Assembly (NCBI GenBank): GCA_039545315.1
Contig: BCIM01000010.1
Location: 186,001 to 250,000 of the forward strand
DNA from: Kondoa malvinella
Lineage: Eukaryota; Basidiomycota; Agaricostilbomycetes; Agaricostilbales; Kondoaceae
DNA length: 64,000 nt
Direction of reading: 5' to 3'
The stretch's first letter is position 1, and every line of letters begins with the position of its first letter. The position numbers and the translations under genes are program-made. The notes under the pieces were generated by a model, which had not been told where the DNA came from, ran no database searches, and worked only from the letters and a program-made list of their open reading frames with translations. Shown piece after piece: positions 57,358 to 64,000 of this stretch.

Positions 57358-57431
57358 GGCTTGTTGGTGTAGTTGGTTATCACGTCTGCTTAACACGCAT
57401 AAGGTCAGCGGATCGAGCCCGCTACGAGTCA
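57358..57431 (+). tRNA. tRNA-Val (anticodon AAC)
   Basis: A 74-nt cloverleaf without intron. The acceptor strand GGCTTGT pairs with ACGAGTC (two G-U pairs), and the discriminator is A. The D arm is GTGT...TCAC. The anticodon arm is TCTGC-TTAACAC-GCATA with anticodon AAC (Val, GUU codons). The T stem is AGCGG/CCGCT. Two oddities: a C28-U42 mismatch in the anticodon stem, and A instead of T at position 54 (T loop ATCGAGC). It is followed by a T run, as expected for RNA polymerase III. The oddities leave open that it is a decaying copy. Confidence 0.85.
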
Positions 57432-57434
57432 TTC

Positions 57435-57439
57435 TTTTT
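57435..57439 (+). terminator. RNA polymerase III terminator of tRNA-Val
   Basis: Five T residues four bases after the tRNA 3' end form a standard Pol III stop signal. Confidence 0.75.
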
Positions 57440-57702
57440 GCAAGAGTGCTCAGAGCACTGAGGAGAAATCCCTTTTTTGGCCAAAATTCGGCGACTTTTG
57501 ATTTTGTTTTTCGCAGACCTTCGTTCTCGGAGCTGAAGGCAACGGGGGTTGGAGCAGGCCTGGCTAAGCGTACGAGGGGTATGTGCGAGGATCGAGCTAT
57601 ATCAAGAAATGGCATTGTCATTTAATGTTTACTACCCCGCACAAATTTTGCAATGCACTCGTTATCTGGATCGCTTGCACATCTCTTTCCTACATTCTAC
57701 AG

Positions 57703-59540
57703 CTATATGGATGGAGCTCTTCTACCCTGCGGTCCAAACTCATGCCATGCCCTCATCACGTCCAACATTACAGCCGGACTTTCCGCCATGACTTGTAATC
57801 CTACAGCCCGACCGTTCCGCTTTGAGAAACCCGTAGGCAGTGTACCAATAGCCAAACCAGCCATAGCTGCGGCACCGCACAGCTCGCCTTCAGGACCAAT
57901 GAGTGCTTTGGCACCTGCCGCGCGACAAGCTGAGGTAAATGTTTCATTGGCAATTCGCTTTCCGTCTTCGAACAGCTGCTTGTAGACTTCTTGATCTTCA
58001 TTATTGTTGAGACAAGCGAGAAGCGCGTCTTGGTTGGGGTAGCCTACCGAGTAAATCAGCTTTGGCCTTCAGAATAACATGATCATTCACCCTCTGGCAT
58101 AGCCTGAGCTGAGTGAGCTTCATTGAAAGCCACGAGCTCTTTCAAACTGTGGACAGGCGCATCTGGGCACAAAGCTAGCCAGCTATCGAATTTGTCTCGC
58201 CATTGGTTTCCTGTAAATGGTTCAGTCTGAGCCATGGCTGGTGGGAACTACTCACTGGCGACATCGCCGATGAGATTGCCCTTGGCATAGTTAGGTGCCA
58301 TGTTTGAAATTTGGGCATAGGTCGGCATTGTCACGTTTCGCTTAATGGAGCAGCCTCCAGCTTCAAGCTTGTCAAAGGCAGCATCCGCGAGAGCCAGCTT
58401 GAAGAATCATCAGTAGCTATCTAGTAAACACGAATAAGACAAACAGCTTCCGACTCCATAGCTTCATCTCGGTCGCAAAGTGCTTCGGGCAACAACCAAT
58501 CTTCAAAGTTGACTACTCCAATAGAAAGGACCGTGCTCTTCTCAGTAGCACCGTCGAGATGCAAAGGAATGTCAGACAGGACATTCATGAGCAAAGCCAA
58601 ATCTTCTGGTGTTTTAGCGAAACCGCCAGCACAGATAAAGCTTGTGCCACCTTGGCCGCCTTCCATATTGACAGTATCAAGAGGAGCCTTCATTGCGTAT
58701 AGAGCATTCCTCATGCCTGGACCGACTGTTGAGCCAAATTCTTCAGTTCCAACAGCCAATGGAGCGCTATCGCAAATCATAAGCAAAGCACACGAGTCAT
58801 CGAGATTGACTAACAAGCCGGCAGAGGCTGCTACACCTGATCCGGACGATGAGCCACCTGGAGCATCGTGATCAAGCGCCTTTGAGCCTGCTTTGACTGG
58901 TTTCTTGACATATGGAGAGACAGTCTGCAAGTTCTTTTAGCTAGCAGCGGCGTTGTAGTAGGCAGACTGACCTGTCCGCCGATGGGCGAGTAACCGGATG
59001 GCGGACTCGGTATAGACTTGGTCGAACCTAGTTCCTGCGATGCCATTTCTTTAGCGAACCGAACCAGACCAAGCAAAGAGATCACTGACTGTCATGTTGG
59101 CTTTGCCAATGATAATTAGACCGGCTTCGAGTAGCTTGGTGATAAGCGGAGCGTCTTCAGAACCGTAAACATCGCGCAGTGCATAAGCACCGCAAGTCGT
59201 CTTCATCTTGAGAGAAGGCGTGAGGAAGCAGTCCTTCGAGAGGTTAGTTGGCTCGCCAGGAGGCTTCAGATATAAGTACCTTTACGATAATCGGAATGCC
59301 ATGCAGAGGAGAGCGTAACTTGCCTGCTGCTCTTTCCCCATCGAGGCGCTTCGCAAGGTCGAACAGCAGTCCTTGTGGAGCAGTAGATATGACCGCATTC
59401 AGGCAAAGACCTTTGCGGTTATGCGCATCGATTTGAGCGAGACATGCTTGGACAAGCTCGAGAGAGGTCAGGCTGCCATGGGATAGCAAACTCGTGAGCT
59501 CAACGGCAGAGATGTTGAGGAGGTCTAGTGAGGGATGCAT
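57703..59540 (-). CDS. Amidase signature family hydrolase
   Basis: Amidase of the Ser-cisSer-Lys class (GatA/acetamidase-like). Start chosen at MHPSLDLLNISAVELTSLLS (59540). An in-frame ATG at 59762 would add a mildly hydrophobic leader (MFFAVNCSARFHSLSVSRW). The Lys motif is LHGIPIIVKD. TTCGAYALRDVYGSEDAPLI and GKANMTELG follow. The cis-Ser motif is PGGSSSGSGVAASAGLL. The nucleophile region is AVGTEEFGSTVGPGMR, which keeps the Ser but departs from the common GTDTGGSIRxP. Downstream are GGFAKTPEDLALLMNVL and a C-terminus LQVMAESPAVMLDVMRAW. Introns occur near 59280-59232, 59090, 58970-58926, 58440-58398, 58258 and 58090. The substrate is unknown. Confidence 0.85.
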
Positions 59541-59936
59541 GTCCTTGAATTGGGAAGAGACCGGAAAAGTAGAAGCAGTCCAGCGAGAGACAGACAAAGA
59601 ATGGAAGCGAGCACTGCAATTCACCGCGAAGAACATATTCGCACCAATTCGCTTAGCCAGTCGTACCCAAACGAAATGCAGCTGTGCTGGCAATGTATGT
59701 TCACAAGCAGCCGCATTGCATCCATGAGACTCACGAGTCTCGACGACCCGAGACATGGCCATTTAGGCGATCAAACGAAAAGAGAGATGGAGAGCGAGGA
59801 GACGTAAGGATTACCTATCTATTAGTGACCTTGTAATACCACTTTCTTTGCCGGAAATGAGGCATGACGATTTTGCTCAGGCTGATGATGCTGATCGTTC
59901 GTTGACGACCACATACCTGCTCCAGAATGCCCATCA
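59541..59936. other. Divergent upstream region of the amidase and SDO1
   Basis: About 400 bp. It includes the in-frame 5' extension of the amidase (up to 59762). The rest is presumed promoter for both genes. Plus-strand frames at 59494-59807 are shadows of the amidase extension. Confidence 0.5.
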
Positions 59937-60864
59937 ACCAGCCTTCGAACATCTTAAAGTATGTCGTAGCACCATTCGGCAGTTAACAGAGCTGATTCTC
60001 CCGTTCAAACAGATTGACCAACGTTTCCGTCGTTCGTGTCTTGCAGCGTAACGCCAATACTCTCACAGGCTCACACGTTCACATTCCAGGTCCGTCTGAA
60101 AAAGGGAGGGAAACGGTTCGAGATTGCTTGCTACAAGAACAAAGTCAAAGAATACCGTTCTGGCATCGAAACGGATCTATCTGAAGTGTTGCAAATCTCA
60201 AACGTCTTTACGAACGTGTCAAAGGGTCAAACGAGCTCTTCTGATGAGCTCAAGAAGGCGTTCGGGGACAAGACGGTGGACGAGGTCGTGTTGGAGATTT
60301 TGAAAAAGGGTGAATTGCAAGTTGGAGAAAAGGAACGCAGTCATGAGATTGATCAGCTGCGGAGGGAGATTGCGACCATGGTAGCGGAGAAGTGTGTGGA
60401 TCCTGAAACCCAACGGCCACATACAGTCACCATGATTGAGAAAGCCATGAACCAGATTCACTTTGCTACGAATACAAACAAGAGTGCAAAGTCACAGGTG
60501 AGCTGCTCTCTCCCCTATCAGATTTGCATCTCATTTAGCTGCTATACAGGCATTGGAATTGATCAAGACCCTCACAGATAGCAAAACAATTCCTTTAGCT
60601 CGAGCATCAATGCGAATCCGCATCACCATGTCACCAGCGCTCGCAAAGAAGCTCAAGCCTACAATACTACCGCTCTGCTCTAAAGTAGAAGAAGACGACA
60701 CATCATCGGAAGAGTGGGAATTAATAGCCTTGATTGACCCCGGGCAATTCAAAGTGTTGAACGAAATGCTTCAAGCAGAGTCCACGAATAGTAAAGGAGG
60801 GAAAGTACCAAGAATCGAAACTCTATCCTTTTCAACGGCGCAACAGGGTGACGAGATGATCTAG
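59937..60864 (+). CDS. SDO1: Ribosome maturation protein SDO1 (SBDS)
   Basis: Releases eIF6/Tif6 from late 60S ribosomal subunits together with the GTPase Efl1. Exon 1 encodes MPINQPSNILK and joins in phase 2 across an intron (gtatgtcg...caaacag) to LTNVSV, then across another to VRLKKGGKRFEIACYKNKVK. Next come EYRSGIETDLSEVLQISNVF, SSDELKKAFGDKTVDEVVLE and RPHTVTMIEKAMNQIHFATN. After a last intron (60499-60549) the gene ends with LTDSKTIPLARASMRIRITM and a short variable tail to the TAG at 60862-60864. All three SBDS domains are complete. The stop codon lies 6 bp from the stop of convergent ALG1. Confidence 0.95.
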
Positions 60865-60870
60865 TGTTAA

Positions 60871-62586
60871 TTATTGCATGAGGGGAAGAACGACTCGATT
60901 CCATTCTTTGATCCAATCCGACCATGCTGCACCTTCTGCCCCATACGAAGCGCTTGCTATTCCTTTGCTCAACCTTTCAAGCTGCTCTTCGTCCTGTCCA
61001 AGGGTCTGTGCAAAAGATGAGGGACGACTGTCGAACAGGGCCACCAGACATACCAGTAGACGATCTGCTAGATCTTTGTAATTATCGAATGTATAACCAT
61101 TGATACCGTCCTTGACCAGTTCAGATAAACTGTGCTGACAATTAGTCAAGTTGACAATTAGGTCTGTCAGCACCTACGCGGGAAAGTTGAGGGCTAGAAC
61201 TGGTAAAGCACAACCAAACATATCCACAACCTTCATAGGCAAATCAAAGCCCGAAGTACTCGTATGAAGAGATATCCCCAGATCAGCTGCGCCTGTTTGA
61301 AGGTATAAGCCAAAAGCGTCATGTAAAAAGGAAACGACAAACCTAACTGCAAAGGATAATCTTCCATAGCCAACCAAGCCATCCTAACTTGTACTTTATT
61401 CCATTGTTCTGTTCTCGATCGTTGAATCACTTCTTGCTCATACTGAGCTTTCAAAGGTCCTTTGCCAGTGATGATGACTAAAAGACCGGTAATGGCTGAT
61501 CGATTGTACGCAGATAAAGCATCTAGGAGGATGGAGAAATCTTCGTCTGCTGTCCAGGATGTTGATGAGACTGCTAAGCGCCAACCAGGAGGCGAACGGA
61601 GATGGGGAAGACGGGCGAAGAACTATCGAGATTGAGCAAGGAAGGCGAAAGTGTAAAGGAAGCTTACTTCTTCTCGCTCGACGGATGAAAGCTTTCGGAA
61701 AGTAGATGGAGGGCGATCGTAAAAGACTTTCTTGTTTCCGCTGCGCACATCAATGAGATCAGTCTGACCCAACGGCAGGATCACGTACCTCAAATTCCAT
61801 TGAAATGACAGTCGATCTTTCATGGTTGCCGTCACGAACAGGTGCGCATGAGAATACCGACCGAAGAAACCCTCAAGCCTGCAGAGGAATGAGAATATGC
61901 TACAAAGGATATATTTGACTTACCATGCAGCGATTCTGACTAATGTATGCGAAGAGCCTAGGCGCAGCGCCAGGACGGAAGAGCCAGTATTGTGCCAGTC
62001 GATGACAAGCTTCGACCGAGTGATGAGACAGCATAGCTGAACAACAGGCAGAGTAGGCAAAGCCGGTGGGTTCTCGAGATGCGCAAAGTCATTCAAGGCC
62101 AAGGGCACAGAAAGAGCAGAAGTCACCTGTACAAGAGTATACTGCGTCGTATCTGCCGCTAGTAGTGCATAGCACAGACTGCTACCTTGCCATATGACCT
62201 TGAGCGGCGCGATAAAGAGGAAGAAAGCACCAGAGAGCTTCAAAAGCGCTGAAGGAAGAGAAGGCAGATAGACTGCAGTCGCTTCTGATACTTGCAAAGA
62301 TGCGAGAAGCGGAGTGTCTGCTCGTAGTTCAGATATGCATGTACCTGCCGAAACAGGTCCCCAGCTCACTGCCATGACCGATAATCCGAACTTGCCAGCC
62401 ATGACGCAGTAGACTTTCAGCGTGATACATCATGCGCGGGCTTCTGCCAATATCGCCCAAAACGACTATCGTGCATGTCTTTGGTCTGACGGGTTTGGCG
62501 CGTCGTCGAGAAGTGCTGTACCAAAGCAGGACCACCAGAAAGCATAGCACGTTGGCTATAGGCGCCAAAGAGAAGAGATGTGACAT
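60871..62586 (-). CDS. ALG1: Chitobiosyldiphosphodolichol beta-mannosyltransferase (ALG1)
   Basis: Adds the first mannose to the dolichol-linked core oligosaccharide on the cytosolic face of the ER. It starts [20 protein letters not shown], a membrane anchor, followed by [20 protein letters not shown], the conserved N-terminal GT33 motif. Further landmarks are [68 protein letters not shown] and [20 protein letters not shown], with [19 protein letters not shown] next. [15 protein letters not shown] follows. All hallmark segments are present, so it should be functional. Several introns occur (near 62340, 61920-61870, 61740, 61660, 61340 and 61190). An in-frame ATG at 62697 is less likely. Confidence 0.93.
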
Positions 62587-62659
62587 ATTCTGTTGCCCAT
62601 GAGTGCGACTTGGCTGAACTTTGACAAAACCACGCTGTTCGAATTCTGCTTTCGAACCA

Positions 62660-63021
62660 ATGTCAAACGTCCTTCCAAAGCAACTCTCCCGAGTCACTGC
62701 TTTCGCTGTCCAAGTGGCACTGTCAGTGCTAGAGACGTCGAAGGACTGGGTTCAGCCTGTCTCAAGGCTTTAAATCCCGCGAGATTGAAATCTTCTTTGC
62801 CTTTCATTTATGCAACCTTTGGGTCTATTTGCGCTCAGAGGAGTGCAGAAGGTGAAGAAGGACAGATTGTTGTCGACGTCGAGTCAGAATGCAAGCGGAT
62901 CAATGCAAATGTTCAATGCCCTATATTTCCGCTTGACAGCGCCGTCTCTATGTTATCCGTTGCTCCCGTGTCTCAGCTCTGTGACTCGAGCTTCCAGTGG
63001 TTATCTCGTCGCTGTTCTTGA
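62660..63021 (+). CDS. Small hypothetical protein divergent from ALG1
   Basis: Unrecognised. ATG 62660 gives MSNVLPKQLSRVTAFAVQ. A GT-AG intron (gtggcactg...tctcaag) joins in phase 0 to ALNPARLKSSLPFIYATFGS and ICAQRSAE. From there either the frame runs on to 63021 (about 100 residues, ending QWLSRRCS), or a second intron (gtgaagaagg...aatgcaag) gives a short ending ADQCKCSMPYISA at 62936. The N-terminus is basic and could be a mitochondrial signal. No function can be proposed. Confidence 0.35.
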
Positions 63022-63305
63022 TGTACTCTCAACCTTCACTCGCAACTGGCTCTGCGTTGGCTCTCATGCGCACTCTGCGAAGTTGGCTGGCGGCGATCCT
63101 AGCTGCTAGCTTGTGCGAAGGGCAGTGTTCTGGCCCAGCATTATACGTGTGAGCGGTTTGAGAGGCTAGAGAGGCTATGCAATGCTTGAAGAGAGGTCAA
63201 GTCCAACAAGAGTAAGGATCGAACGTGTTTCAATTAATCGTATATGATAAGTGTAATAAGTTAAGAGTGTACAAGATGTGCGCTGATGCTATACTATATC
63301 TCTGA

Positions 63306-63781
63306 TTACGTCTTCTTCACCTCCTTTGCGGCTTTCTTGATCTCTTTCAATTCTTCTTTCTTGTGCTTGATCCTGTTTGAAGAATATCAGGCTGGTGTTC
63401 AAGCTCGGATAAAGCCCTACGTACTCCTCCTTTTGAAGCTTCTCGTTCTCCTTGGCAGCTTCCTTACCTAGCTTCTTGTTGTGCTCGTGACTGCATTATC
63501 ACGTAAGCTCAAGCCAAACAGGGTCTACGCGGACTCACGCTTCCTTCTGAGCCTTGAGGCTGGCCTCCTCTTCCTTGAGTTGAGCAGCGAGGCTGGTAGC
63601 AGCGATGTGAGGCATGGACTCCTTTGGAGCTTCACCGCGAATCTCGGTTGGATGACCAGGGTTGACCGGTTGGGAGACGACCTCTGGGCTTGGTGACTTC
63701 TTTTTGCTACAAATGATGAAGTGCACGTCAGCTGGAAGATGACAACTCGGACCTAGACTGCACGTACGAGAAAAGACCCAT
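63306..63781 (-). CDS. Small highly charged protein, possible N-myristoylation
   Basis: Unrecognised protein of about 105 residues. MGLFS joins across an intron (gtacgtgcag...tttgtag) in phase 2 to KKKSPSPEVVSQPVNPGHPT. The rest is Glu/Lys-rich and helical: AAQLKEEEASLKAQKEA, then HEHNKKLGKEAAKENEKLQK, then IKHKKEELKEIKKAAKEVKK. Gly2 followed by a Lys cluster fits a lipid-anchored, membrane-binding N-terminus, although position 6 is Lys rather than the preferred Ser/Thr. Two further short introns (about 63537-63491 and 63419-63374) complete the model. It probably forms a single coiled coil. The TAA is at 63306-63308. Confidence 0.6.
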
Positions 63782-64000
63782 CGTGCAGGTTATGTACTGG
63801 TGGTGAGGAAAAGATGTAAAGGCGAAAGTAGTAGTGCTTGATCCGATAAAGTGGTTGCAGAAAGAAGAGGAAGGAAAGCGGAAAAATAGGAGCGGACGCT
63901 TGCTCAGGACATTTCATCATTGTCCCTGGAAAATTTATTTGTATACGTCATTGTCGCCAGGCTGTCTTTGAATAGTCGCGGCGCCCGCGATTCGAATTGT
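63782..64000. other. Upstream region of the last gene
   Basis: The final 219 bp should be the promoter and 5' UTR of the small charged protein. No other feature is seen before the window ends. Confidence 0.5.

Overview
This looks like a contiguous piece of a basidiomycete-type fungal nuclear genome. Nearly every gene is broken by short GT-AG introns of about 40-70 nt. The gene set is eukaryotic and fungal: SDH2, TAF5, SCD6, TIM22, INO1, ALG1, SDO1, a Rab GTPase, Sec14, a GH18 chitinase-like protein and a DUF2421/ER-transporter-like membrane protein. Base composition looks balanced. The dense, very short introns and tight gene spacing fit a compact Basidiomycota genome; I cannot fix the class or species. 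There are no bacterial operons, no CRISPR array and no recognisable transposon.

Layout. 1-5.6 kb: 3' part of a HID1-like trafficking gene, TMA7 in seven tiny exons, SDH2 on the minus strand, and a short basic AT-hook-like protein. 6.1-10.9 kb: a large protein with an Armadillo-like N-terminus, a long disordered middle and a C-terminal coiled coil, best guessed as a SYCP2/Red1-type meiotic axis protein. 11.2-17 kb: an F-box protein divergent from a mitochondrial carrier, then a 7-TM protein. 17.2-21.6 kb: TAF5 and SCD6. 22-24.3 kb: small hypothetical genes. 24.8-29.9 kb: a DOMON/cytochrome b561 protein followed by two tandem HSL-type esterases. 30-32.3 kb: a tiny possibly mitochondrial protein, a small secreted protein and a Rab GTPase whose N-terminus is split into microexons. 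32.8-40.2 kb: cell-surface and secretory genes (low-complexity secreted protein, GH18 protein, ankyrin protein, single-pass TM protein with tyrosine-rich tail repeats). 40.3-50.9 kb: a coiled-coil protein, Sec14, pyroglutamyl peptidase, TBC RabGAP, large FUSC/DUF2421-like protein. 51.2-63.8 kb: TIM22, INO1, a PrpF-like isomerase, tRNA-Val(AAC), an amidase, SDO1, ALG1 and two small genes.

Most genes are individual housekeeping loci, not a pathway. Loose themes are secretion and trafficking (HID1, Rab, TBC RabGAP, Sec14, ALG1) and mitochondria (SDH2, mitochondrial carrier, TIM22). I did not find a clear-cut new multigene system. The most unusual sequence-level signals are clusters of 6-22 nt microexons in TMA7 and the Rab gene (with a GC-AG intron inside the P-loop), the candidate meiotic axis protein, the low-complexity secreted protein with a cationic tail, and several extremely close or nearly overlapping gene pairs. 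Exon structures were worked out by eye, so boundaries of multi-exon genes are approximate unless stated.
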